DNA of 64,000 bases from Antennarius striatus (taxonomy: Eukaryota; Chordata; Actinopteri; Lophiiformes; Antennariidae). A program made the translations under genes and the position numbers. Below, piece after piece: positions 11,575 through 24,400 of the stretch. The DNA is taken from NCBI RefSeq assembly GCF_040054535.1, contig NC_090785.1, forward strand, positions 5,327,501 through 5,391,500, written 5' to 3'. The notes under the pieces were generated by a model, which was given only the letters and a program-made list of their open reading frames with translations, did not search any database and was not told where the DNA came from. How positions within the stretch are numbered: position 1 is the first letter of the stretch; every line of letters starts with the position of its first letter.

Positions 11575-14500
11575 ATGGCTGCTCCCCTGCCTGACATGTT
11601 TTCGTTCTGCGTGGATCCTGGCACAGTTGCTGCCAGCGTGGATGTCCGATTTATAAACAATATTAAGGTAAGATCATTTAGAGTTTTTAGTGTGCGTCCA
11701 AGGAAAGGGTTGCTCTCAGAAAGTACTGAACGAGCCGGACTGGAGTATGAATGAATTTGCGAATAGGTGATCAGACATCAGAAAATCAGAATCAGAAAAG
11801 TTACTGGGAATGTTTCTTGGCGTGTTCTATTGCCTTTTACCTGAAACGAAGAGACAACATCTGAAAACAGGATCAAACATCAGGCTTCGACGCGGATGGA
11901 AGAAGTAGTTTCTTTGCTAGCAGTTGACATTAGCATCATATCACTACCGGGCTGATCTGGGAACAGTGACAGGAGAGGAGAGGAGGCAAAAAGCAGCTCT
12001 GTGTTTAATTCAAACATGATCCAGTGATGCATGTCACCGAAAATACATCAGGAGCGGGATGCCACGTTATTACTCTCAGTGCTGTTGTTTTGGATGATGG
12101 TAAATACTTCATCATCTGTGCCTGCATTTCAGAGACAGAGCTGTAATCTTATGAGGATCAAAGGCAAATTAAATGAACAGCACAGTGTAGTCTGGAGGCA
12201 TCGCTAAGTGCAGCCGAGTTTCTGACTCATCTGCTTTGACTGTTTTATTAAATGCACTTTAAATCATATTTTAGTTTGTATGTTTCCTCTGTGGTGCACT
12301 AGCCACACACACTGAAAAGGTTTAGAGATTATTCTCTGTAGTATTTTAAATCAAGACTCACTACAGTGTAATTCTGGATAAGGGTGAATATTGCAGTTCA
12401 CTCGACGGTAATGGTTTGCTGTTCACATTTCAGGGCAAAGGTCTGTTTGCTAAAAGGAGCATCAAGAAGGGAGAAACCATTTTTATGGAGCGACCTCTGG
12501 TCTCTGCTCAGTTCCTGTGGAATTCTTTGTATAAATATAAAGGTGAGATATCAAGTGCACTTAAACAAACTGCAAGTGATGCACAGCTTATATGGACAGC
12601 TGCATTTTGTACTTGTTAGTCCTACTTATTAAATAAAGATTTTTTTTTTCGCTATTTTTTTTGAATGGTGAAAACTTGGTCTGATATAATCCCTCTGCTC
12701 TTCTGTGTTGTTGCATAGCATGCGAGTACTGCTTACGTGCTCTGGAGACGGCAGAGGAAAATGCGAGGAGACTCAGTGGCATCCCTGACCTCAGCCTTCC
12801 TCACCCTGAGCTTTGCCGTGTTCGACCGGAGCGGCACCAAGCCTGCCCCCAGTGCCAAGTTAGTCCAGTCACACGAGTTCAATCACAGCTCCAGACCCTG
12901 ATTTTACTGCTGTCCTTGGAATATGGTTGGTTGATATAATGTGTTTGTCTTCAGGTAATGTACTGTAGCAGCGACTGTCGACAAACTGCAGCAGACCTGT
13001 ATCATCAAGTTCTGTGTTTGGGCCCCTCCCAGGAAGATCCCGACCATCCCATCAACAAGTTGAAAGATGCGTGGAGGTGATTTTACGGATATTCTCATTT
13101 GCAACCCTCTTGAATGAGCTGAAATATTTTAATTCACCTCAATAAAGATTGCTTGTGTCCCTTCAGGAGTGTGCACTATCCCCCAGAGACCTCCAGTATC
13201 ATGCTAATGGCCAGAATGGTAGCTGTGGTCAAACAGGTTAGTATAATAAGGGAGTCTATGCCACTGCTGTAATCTGCAGACCCAGCCTTATGAGCTAAGT
13301 GACCCGTTTCGTCAGGGGATGCGTTTAGATCGATCTCAGCATTTTCTAAAAACATTTCTTCTGGTGGCGCTTGTTGAGTTTCTGTCTCCATTTCTAGTTA
13401 TGATTCATAAATATCCACAAATATAAGTCAATTTATGTTCATGAGTATTTAAGTGTTCCAAAATAGTGACCGTTAAAATGCCAACATAACAAGCTGAGGG
13501 AAATTACAGGTTTTCTGAAGCTTGCTAAGAAAAATGCTACAAATGACTTCCTGTCTTGACAGAGTCACCGCCAGAATTTCACTTTTGATAATCCTTCAGA
13601 AGAAATTAGACATGTTGAGCAAAGATAAATTGGATATTAAAATGACAAAAAAACAAACAAAACAAACCCACACACCATAAATCGGTGGCATGACAGTGAT
13701 TATTGGTTGTGTTGCAAAGGCCAAAGACAAGGGACACTGGCAGAAGTTGTTTTCCCACTTCTGCAGCCGGGCAGCAAATGAGGAGGAGGAGATCGCCCAT
13801 AAGCTCCTGGGAGAGCAGTTCAAAGTAAGTTATGTTGTTTCTGCTTCAAAGATTAAATACAATAGTTTTAAAGTCCAGCAATTGAAAGAGTCTTTATGCT
13901 AATCACAGATCTTTACAGCTCCATGGGCATAAAGTGTTTTACCAAATAATAACTGGTGCAGTTGTCCCTTGACGGAGGTGGAATTCCCACTGTGGCTTCA
14001 TATTGTTATGAAGCATATAATGTGTTATCTAATGCCATTTTTATCCATCTGTCATTGTTTTTTTAGGGGCAGTTGGCCTTGTTACACAGCCTCTTCAAGG
14101 AAGCACTTTTTGATGATGATCTTAATCGGGTAAGGAAGAACAGTTGATCTCATGTTTACTTGTGAAAACACTGTAGAAGTTTTCAACAACAAATTCATCA
14201 CCAATTAATCAAAGCATTTATTCAGTGAAACGTTTGTGAGGTAAGAGCCTTGAGTAGTTCATGCTACTGAACATCAAGTCGCCGCCTGGTGGCATCACAT
14301 GACATGAACCTATCTCCTTCCACGTCAGCAGATGGGACGTACTAATTTAAAAACTCCAACATATAACTCATATAAACTTTTCCCTAAGATAAAATAGAAG
14401 TCATTTGAGATAATCACATTGATGATACTTGAGCCCGTCTTCTGATCCTGTCTGGTGGGTGTACGGCCAGGAGCTCAGTCCTACAGATCGACTGCTTGAT

Positions 14501-16652
14501 CGATAAAGTATAGACTCTGCCTCCAAATGATATCATCATTGCAAGATTGTGGCATTTGTATCTGGGACATTTTTAGCTTAATTTATACAGAACTGTCAGC
14601 AATCATGAAACTCCAGGGATTTTCTGTGTCTTACCAAATAATTTCATGCACCACACAGACACAAAATGGAGCTGATGGACTGAATGTTGAAACAAACAGA
14701 AACTGATGCTGTAGTGCTATGACTCTGACCTCTGACCTTGGTGTAAAAGGGGTTGAATAAAATCAATACTCCTCCAGCACGGATCAATGAACACTAATAT
14801 GATTTTGTTGCAGTGGTTTGTCCCGGATGGTTTCCTCTCTCTGTTTGCTCTTGTGGGAACCAATGGACAAGGCATCGGCACGAGGTAAACACTCGACCTT
14901 CATCTGAACTGGACAAGCCAATTCTTGGCCTTAGTTTGGTTTAGATGGTATTCTATTTTTCTCCTCCCATTTTTCCATTCAATTCAGTTTCTTTCCATTT
15001 CAATCCCAGTTCCTTAAGTCAGTGGGTCCATGCCTGTGATGCACTGCAGCTTCCCACCCAGCAGAGGGAGCAGTTGGACTGTTTTATTGACCAGCTGTAC
15101 AAGGACATTGAGAAAGGTCATAGCTTTATCTCAGTCTTGCAGTATTATTACAAGTCAATTATTTTTTCTTAGGCACATAGTTGCATCAGTCATATTGTGT
15201 GTGTGTGAGTGTGTGCATTACTGTCAGTTCTGTAGTATTGATACAGTTGTACCGCTGCTGTTCATGTTGAACTTCAGATCTCAACAAAGCTGGGAGATGT
15301 GTATAATTGTCTTCCGTTTCTCTGCAGAAACGGGAGATTTTCTAAACTGTGAGGGATCTGGACTTTTTCTCCTTCAAAGCTCATGTGAGTGAAGATGGGA
15401 TATAAAACTGGTCACTTCATTTCAAACACAGTTTCTCTGTATGTCGGCAGGCGGGTGACCTCTTGGTTTTTGTCTTGTTGCCTTTTTTTTTTTTTTATCC
15501 CTGAAGGTAACCACAGCTGCATACCCAATGCAGAGGCGTCCTTCCCCAACAACAACTTCTTGCTTCAGCTGAGTGCCCTTTGTGACATCAACCCAGGAGA
15601 GGTCAGCTGACACGTCTGGGTCTGGAGCGATAAATTCTGGCCTGGTATAGATGAGCTCGAGCATCCGTCTCTAGCTTTGTGCGCTCCCTTGTCAGAAGGC
15701 ATTAGAAGCCTGGGACTTTGAGGATTGGAGTGGGTTTGTCAAGCTGTCAAAAAGATTGAGAAGCCTTGCATCTGCACGGCACAGTAATGTCACAGCAGCC
15801 ATACCACTTTCACAGCCAAGTTCTCCTTTGAATGCTCACTTAGACAGGAGATCTTTGTATACAATAGCATTTTATTTGTAGTAAGATGGAATGACATGGC
15901 AAAAATACCAGTAGCATGTTTGTGGGACTAACCTCCGAGGCTCAATAACTCCTTTCAGCTCAAATTGTTTTTGTTTTTTCTGTCTAAATTTTAGGAGATC
16001 TGCATCAGTTATTTGGACTGCTGTCAGCGAGACCGAAGCCGTCACAGCAGACACAAAATTTTAAGGTAAAGATCTGCCGTACCTTGGCTAAGCCACTTGA
16101 AATGGGTCACACCACTCCATCTGCATCAATAAAAAGCCCCAAGATCAATATATATCAAAAATGAGCAGTTCGGAGTCAGAGCTGCAAGTGTCTCACTAGT
16201 AAACATGACATAGTTTGAAATGTATTCCAAAACCCAGTTTGCTTAGCAAGTACCTGAAATGTTTAACATCTTCACTGCATCCTGTGACAAATAACAGCCT
16301 CAAAAAGCTGCAGAAGCACTCCCAAGTTAGAAGTGTGAACATCACATCAGGTGAAAGATCTAATCACAAGTGTTAATTAAAGTAATAAACTCACATGTGC
16401 CGGCTGCTGATGGGAGAGACATTCTGAAAAGCAGAGTGTAAAATTTTTCAGATGCATTTAACCCCAGCTGGAGGTACAACAATGTGACTGGTGGAACATT
16501 TTCTTTCCAGAGAGAACTACCTGTTTGTCTGCTCATGCTTAAAGTGCATCGCCCAGATGGATGAGCTGGATGTGACATCAGAGGAGGAAGAAGGCGACGC
16601 AGAGGGTGAAACAGAGGGGGACGAGTTGGAAGATGAGATGACAGATGTCTGA
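11575..16652 (+). CDS. smyd5: SET and MYND domain protein 5, complete gene in 13 coding exons
   Basis: SMYD5 is a SAM-dependent lysine methyltransferase. Reported substrates include histone H4 K20 and H3 K36 and ribosomal protein eL40/RPL40. Coding exons are 11575-11667, 12434-12542, 12719-12858, 12955-13076, 13167-13236, 13720-13824, 14067-14129, 14814-14884, 15010-15116, 15328-15384, 15507-15601, 15995-16065 and 16511-16652. They total 1245 nt and 414 aa (human 418) with phase kept at every junction. The split SET domain begins GKGLF (32-36). A MYND-type zinc module follows, with C69, C72, C110, C113, C118, C122, H131 and C135. The catalytic half has NHSC (314-317) and GEEICISY (343-350), and the post-SET cysteines are C375, C377 and C380. 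The acidic tail ends EDEMTDV, as in mammals. The start is the ATG at 11575 in context AACATGG. All expected SET and zinc residues are present, so the enzyme looks functional. Confidence 0.97.
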
Positions 16653-16712
16653 TGAAAGACTTTCCCTGATTGTTCTTAGCTATTCGCGCTAAGAAACCAC
16701 TGATGCCGAAAG

Positions 16713-16718
16713 AATAAA
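16713..16718 (+). terminator. smyd5 poly(A) signal
   Basis: A canonical AATAAA lies 61 bases after the smyd5 stop codon, in an otherwise short 3' UTR. This is the first such hexamer downstream of the gene. Confidence 0.75.
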
Positions 16719-16739
16719 GACACTAGGAAAAAAATGTCC

Positions 16740-19700
16740 CATTATCAAACGATTTTTCTAATTCTTTATTCCACCTGTCATATCAGCCACATAATCAAAT
16801 ATGTCTGAGATACTTATAGATATTTTGATTACTTTCTTTATACTTCAGCACATAGGGTTTCAGCCAAATCAACTTTGTATTCTTAACCCAAAGATTGCAT
16901 GAAAACGTTCCAGAACATTAAATAAAATATGGAGGTAAACCTGCTGCTCCAGTATGAGACAGAAATGATCACATTCATTTTTTTCACATTGATCAATATT
17001 GATATTTATCACTCCGTATAATTTTATAAAATGCTGCCAAGTTTGAAGAGTATCCTGATCATGATTTAGGCATGGGGTGTTAAGACTATAAGAATAGAGT
17101 TTATAGATTTAAACAAATGCAATGAAAACATATACAAACATTATTGGTTTAGAATATATTTTACTTCAAAAAACTAAAACATATCACATTAAATTCTGTA
17201 TTTGCATTACAAACCCATAAAAATATCTTTCCTTTCTAAAAATCTGGAATGGTATTGATTCTACTGACAAAAGTGATGGCATAGTTGTTGTTTTTTGAGT
17301 ACGTTATCAGGAACTGTGAAACTTGTGAAGTACAGCTACTTAAGACAGAAAGGTACAAAAAAGAAAGGTGCAAAATCTAATGTGTAAAAGATAATCAAGG
17401 AAGCAGCAACATGGAAAAAGGGTGCAATGCACCTATAGCACCTCATTTCTGTGACTTGTGACTTAGGTTTAAAAAGCAGCTTGTAGCTCCATGACTTGAT
17501 CCTAATAAAATTGCCATTTTGATCCAGGACATCAAATTTACAGGAGTTAAAGAACAAAACAAAATGATAATGCTCAATGTGCTGTCTGACCTTGGCTGAA
17601 TTTAACTTCGTTCTTTTTACTTCTTAAGAAAAAGTGATGAAAACAAAGGTCATAGCACCCCCCCCCCCACCCCAACTTTAATGTTTCATACATGATGGCT
17701 GAATGAGGAGGTTTATTTCTAGTCCATTGTAATTATAGCCTTGTCATATGGGAGGCACCCGGCCAGTGTGTAAATATAGGTTGGCTTTCGTAGCATGATC
17801 TATGGGATTATATTAAAGATTTCTTAATGCATTATGGAGACCTTGAATGCAAAATTGCCTTGTCAGAAGCTGTTCTTTGTTGGGAACTGCATTTCAAACA
17901 TCAGTTCCACATGAGTGAAAATGCTGCTGCTGCTTCATATGAATCAGTATTACAACAAAGACTGTAATCACAAATCCCAATATCTTGATTTACTGGACAA
18001 AGATTAGAAATATTGAGTAATCCCAATGTTCTCGGAAGGCATTTAGCACCGCAGCACAGGAGAAGATGGCTGAGTAAATCACAAAAGTATAATTTAAACA
18101 TTTAGTCACAGCAAACCAGAGCCCATAATTTGACGTTTTTACCACTCCAGCATAAAACATCGAAATTGGATGTCTGTTGAGTCATTTCGTTTACACACCT
18201 CCTGCCCTTGCAACAGAAGATTGCACTGGTAAAATATTTGTTCAGTCATTGCATATTAACCACAAACCCTTGGTCAAATTGTCTTCCTAAAGGGAGTTTG
18301 GGTCTTAACTAATCATTGCTTTTTATGACTCTTACTCTCCTGATAGCCTTTTGCTTCAGGCACTTCTAACATGACACATGTTGAGCTAGCTGCCCCATTT
18401 GATAATTCACTCAATTTACAATTTACTTAATTAGAAACTAGATTAAAGAAGGTTTTCCACTGCTGATACCAGCTAGTCATTTGATGCTGTTACTGACATT
18501 TAGTGCAGTCAAATTGATGCTAGCAGATGCTGGATAAAAATGACTCTAATGAATATTTTCAAATTTAAGAATACTTTTCCCATGTGCCTCCAGTCATCTA
18601 CAGTTGGTGTAATTTGTATGGATATTTTTCCACTAAGCTTCTCAATATACTCTATTCCCACTTGTTTCTGCACTTGCATTGCATGCTAATTCACCCAGAA
18701 TACAAAAAAAGGGAAAAAGCAATAAAGAACACTTTTTTTTTTTCAATCAAAGATGCACAACTCAACCTAGTGTGGCAGGAGGTTAGACTTCAGGGTGCGT
18801 CCTCATCATGAATAGCCCCCATCATCATTTGTCATATTCTGAAGACTTGCCAGAAAATGCTGCATGAGTTCTGTAGCTTGAGAAAGTAGGCTCACTGCAG
18901 GGGTCAATCTCTGGCAGACACACATCATGTTGCACGGATGTTTCAAAGTAGGAAAAACTGGAAGGTCAAACATTCTACTCCATGAGAAGATGGCCAAAAA
19001 GAGAATCATCTGGGTGCAGAAATATGGAAAGAAAAAAGGAAGTGGAGCAGAGAGAAAGCCCTTCGTTTAGACAAACCAAGTCAAAAATATTTGGTATATA
19101 TTGAAAATGACTAATGCTAATAACACAAAAGAATGCAAGGACTCTTCTTTAGTAATGAAATACACTGTATATCAGAAACACACTTAACTAGAGGTGGTTA
19201 GTGTGGACAAACCAGCAAAAAGAAAGCTCGATTTTAAAGGTATGTAAAAATACTGTATGTACTTCACTTTGTCCTGAAAAAAAAAATCATGAACTTGCGC
19301 CACCTGGTTAGCTCCATTGGACAGATGTGTGTGAGAGTCCAGGTTTACCACATCCATTTAGACCTCTTTAATTGAGTAGTTTAAAATAAAGAACAACTTT
19401 GTCAAATGCCACAATTATGTAAACACAAGCAAAATAGCCGTCACAAATGCACCTCTCCCAGAGAAGCACCTGGCCTGGCTAATGTTTCTTGAGCCAATGA
19501 ATGACATTTTGTTGCTACTGCAGCCGTCTCACTTTACCTCAGGGAGTTCACTTTGTGCAGTGGGGTTAGCTGGTAAAGAACAAACAAAAGCACTGAAAAA
19601 AATCTCAATGTTAGAGGGGATGAAATTTCTGCCATTTTTCTTACTGAAACATTTTACCCAAGAATGGTAAAATTATGTTTCTATTTTGCTGTGTGTTTAC

Positions 19701-21180
19701 ACCAAACACCATTCAGAAAAAGATGACATCACTGGCCCCCTGCCCGTTATGGCACCATCATTATTTCCATACACAGACAGCTTACTATGACCAGAAAAAC
19801 TGACTATTAAGACGTCATTAAAGATACAACTGTCATGTGATCTCAAAAGCTTTGGTGAGGAACTGCTAAATTACACTTCTAAAATATAAAGTCTTGATTA
19901 GCTTCACAAAACTGCTGTTGACTTTTCCATGGAGGTTAAAGGTGGACTGTGTTGTTATTACTTCTAGTGCAAAAGTTGTTTTACTATTACGCATCGGTCG
20001 GAAGGCACGGGAAGTGAAAGCTGGTTTTTAGATCCAAGCAAAGTGAATCTGTTTTGAAAACAAGCCGCATCTGGAAACAATCTCTAACCTACATCAGCAC
20101 TGTTCAGATTGGTTACCAGGATGGATACCATTGCTGCCTTGGAGCGCTACTCCAGAACGAAAATGATGAACGACTGCTTCATATGAAATCAGCCAGTCTG
20201 ATGTAACGTAAGGAGTTTAACTCCCCCTGCATAAAAAATAAATACAAAAAAGAAATACTGTTCAAGAACACAACCAAGGCTACTGAGTGACCTGGTGGTT
20301 TTGATCAGTGTTTAGGGTGTCTGGCTCACCTCTGATGAAATCATTTCCTCAAGTCGAGTCATTTTTATAATCACTGTTCACATTATCCAATGTATACCAT
20401 ACTATTTATCTTACAATTACCTAATGCTCCCCTATGGTCAAGCACATGGTGATGGCGACAAGGAAAAACATGTTTAACAGGCAGAAACCGCTGACTCTAC
20501 AGGTGGGTAACCATCTGCTTATTCTGGATAGGTTGAGATAGAGAGAGGAAGAGCTAAAAATGTAAATAAACAGTAAGTCAAAAGAGAAATGCTAGAAATT
20601 CTAATATATATATATTGACTTCCACCTTAAATATAATATCCAAGCCTTCACATGGCTCTACAGGACATATTTTGAAAAGTGAAAGTCTTTGCTCGTGGTC
20701 AACCATTGGAGACCCTAGGCACCACATGTAGCCCTGCATTCTGACAGTTCAGGTTCTAGTGTAAGAGGATACTGATGAGTGTCAGTGTGAGATTTATATA
20801 ACATTTTAATTTGTGAATTTTTCAGGAAGTCAATGCAGAAAAGTTAGTATAAAAGAAATATGTTTACTCTAATATTTGTCAAAAATCTGAATTTGTTGGA
20901 GAGTCTTTAAAAACTTTAAAGGAATGGCACCGGTAACGTAATTGGCTGAAGTATTTTTATCATTACTGGAAAACATATTTCTGATGTATTTTGGTCACAG
21001 ATATGTGGAGTACATTGCAGAGTATCTCATTTTTCTTTTCCTTAACTTAATTATTAAATTTTACCTCCTACTGGTTAGTTCTAATCTTGTTTCTTTGAAA
21101 AATATCATCCTCATAAGAAAGAAAATTTCTGGAGTGATTCCTATTATACCAACCCAGAAGAGGCATACATAAAGTGACTA
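16740..21180. other. Gene-poor AT-rich spacer downstream of smyd5
   Basis: No coding exon with convincing splice sites or protein similarity is visible on either strand. The stretch holds a poly-C run near 17660-17672 and ordinary AT-rich sequence. The short open frames (60-75 codons) have no protein-like composition. Confidence 0.5.
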
Positions 21181-21490
21181 CAAGAGATCAAAGCACAGAA
21201 CCTTGTGGAATTCCATAGCTAACTTTATCCTGCATGGATGACTCATTATTAATACAAATTTAAAATTCTGTGTTGGTCAGTGCTATGTAATGCAACTGAA
21301 ATATCTAACATGGCAATTACTGTACACAGACACTTTGGTCTAATAAGGAAGTCATTTGTACATTTGACTAATTTTTCTCTATGCTGTGATACACTCTTGA
21401 ACCTGAAGGCAAACTAATACCAGTTGAGGGCAAAAGGCAATGAAATGTATCTCTATTAGAAAGAACTTTGTTGTTAAAGGAGCTCATTAA
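21180..21490. repeat. Degenerate teleost interspersed repeat
   Basis: The phrase AGCACAGAACCTTGTGGAA followed by CATAGCTAACTTTA, and later GAAGTCATTTGTACATTTGACTA and ACACTCTTGAACCTGA, parallels a familiar fish repeat ('...gcacagAACCCTGTGGAACTCCATaacTAACTTTA...ATTTGTAAtttTaACcAgtGCTGT...'). The identification is from memory, the copy is diverged, and I do not know its family. Confidence 0.4.
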
Positions 21491-24400
21491 GTCACAACTG
21501 CTGGGGCTTATGGGAAGGCAGGTCTAAAACGATCCTGAAATGATCCTCTGTCTAGTCTTCCTACGGCACTGAGAAAAGACCTTGGTTATTTTTTTTTTTT
21601 TAGTCTTCCTCTTTTTGTGCTGGGTAATAGGCTCCTCTGGCATTGTGGAGGGAGGTCATCTTGCCAGCATAAACAAAAATCTTCCAGATTAGTTGAACAT
21701 ACAAATTGCACTATGAAAATGGTGAAAGTAGTCAACATTACCTCTGCCATATAATCATCTCTGAAACATTGTGGGCTACCCAAGAACATCCCATTCATCT
21801 TTGAGGGAGAGAAGTTTCAAGCCACAAATTCATCACACATGCTGAACCTTGCATTACGATCTGAACCAGAGGAATGAAGAAGAAAATATTGTTGTGAGTT
21901 CAACAAGAAGAGGCTTTGGCATTACTTGCTACCACAGGATTGAAAGTACTGTATTGTTAATGCTACACTATGTCTGTGGCACAGCCTCAAGTGGTCCAAG
22001 AGAAATATGATAGTTTGAGTTTTTCTCTTTTCCTTTTGTTTTAACATTGACTTAGTAAAAGTTAAACACTTATAAAATGAGGAAAAGTGTGATCTATTGC
22101 CCCAAAGGAGACTTGTACAGTAATTACTTTGCAGACACCCTTAACTTTTCTGGTACCAACATTGGTCAACAATTATTGAATCTTGCCCTTCCTCCAGAAG
22201 AACTGTGGTATCAGTAACTACAGAGTATGGCAGAAAATGCACAGCAGTATTTTGATGCAGCAGTTTTGACTGAAGAATAAAAAGGGGAAATTTAAAGATA
22301 TTAACTTACACTTTCTTGAGATCTATTAGTTTTTGGTCATCAGGTTATTACCTCATTACAGTAATATCACTTAATTATTTCTTAATCAGAAATATTGCAC
22401 GGATATAACCATTTTATTGTGACATGTGACCATTATTGTCTGCTATGGAGGTTTCTTGTTTGGGTTATTTGCTCTTGCATGGATGGTTTGGTTATGTTCT
22501 TAGACCTCTGATTTTAAGGCTTACATAACAACAACAACAACAATAATATAATAATAATAAGACCATTGTGCTGTGTTTGAAAGAGGCCAACTGTGATTAA
22601 CTGTAAATGCCTGCATGAATTCTTGAAGGTCAAGCTAGGCATTCCCACTGAGACTGAATACGGTCTGACTTATGTAGGGTAAATGAGACATTTGAAACAC
22701 TTCTATTCAGCTTCATATCTCCTTTTCACATCTCTTGCAGGACATTCAACACAACATTGCTAGATGAGGGTAATGCTTTGTTTTAGCTGGGTGTTTTGAA
22801 GTTCAGGATGTGACAGAAGCAACAGTGTCCAATTATACATGACCTAATCTTGCTAGTCAGAGTTGTAAGAGTGCCAGCAAGATACATTTGAGAGATAAGA
22901 CATATTTCAGAGTGAGGAGTTGGTTGATGGGACTGTTCATGCCAAAGGTTGCATTCAGTCATAACAGAACAATGAAAGACACAGGCAGTTCAATCTTATA
23001 CAGTTTTCTTCATTCAGTTAGATGTAGGCTAAAAAAATAAACAACACACAAAAAAGAAAAATTTGTAAATCATAGCAATCCAAAAAGTATTTGCAATCAT
23101 TTTAACATGTTCACAATTTATCGTTAGAACAGATGGAGGGAATACATTTGAACAGCCTAATAACTCAAGTATATGGTAAGACTTATGTGGCGATGGCATT
23201 GTGAGAATTATGTTGATATTTATACAGATAAATATCAATATTCATATTGATACTTCCTCTATTATTTGGTCCTTGAGCCATAAACAAACCATTTTTGGCG
23301 ATATTGGCTTCATTTGATTCAGACGTCATGTGAGGAATTATTTTCCTGCTTTACACAAAAGGCAAAGTTTGGGAATGAAAATATTTCCTGCATATAATGA
23401 ACTCAATATGTGAGGACTGGAGTTGTAAACATTAGAGAATAGCTCCCTTTGTGATAATCGACTTTCAAAAAATAAAACATAACAGTCTACTGTCGGTGCA
23501 GTTGTGGACTTAAACAGACACAGGTTTAACTGGATCGTACCATGTTAGCAGGAGCATAATTAATAAATCTAACATACATGAGCAAAAACAAGTCATGGCC
23601 TTATCTCTATATGTAAGACTTGAAGCATAAAGGACCCAGGAATTAATATTAGCTACTTATATGTGCTAGATATTTGAATGCTGTGTCAATATTGAATGCT
23701 GCACTGAGGACGTAAAGCTAATGCAATCAGACATACTGGATGCCTTCAGATTTCCTTAATACTGTGTGTCATCACATTGTTGATGTTGCCCACTTCATTT
23801 ACAACAATCACTGTATTTGAATGCATTTTTCTTAAGTTCCATGAAGTACCCCCACATGAATATCTTGCTCAGTCTCCTGTGATGAAAAGCAGGATTGATG
23901 CTTCTCTTTTCTCATCACAAGGAGGAAGTCATCCTTCCCATCTCCTGCCAATTCAAAACAAAACCAGCTATTTGAGAATGGCAGCTATGTGGATTGGAAT
24001 ATTAAACCAAAGCTGATAGCAGCACAAATTGTCCATGAGCCTATGCATACTTTGGTAAAAGTCAGTTTGGAACAGGGACTAATTTATTAACCGTTCTTGG
24101 TTGCTATCCCTATGGACAATCTCAATCTGGGCAACAATAATCTACTGTAGACGTACATTTGTTTAAATGTTTTTGTTTGACTTACAATTTTTCAATCTAC
24201 AACCAAAACCACAGTATCTCAACTTTTTTGTAACCAAGGTTCTATTAACAGGATTGAAGGACTGTTGGGCTAATTACAAAGTCAGTTCCCATTTGCCTTT
24301 TACACTACCAGCTTGGTACTGTTATATGGGCCTCACAACTATTTTGTTTTCTGTGAGTGATGACAATCCTTGGAGCCTCTGAAGTAACCATTCCAATATG

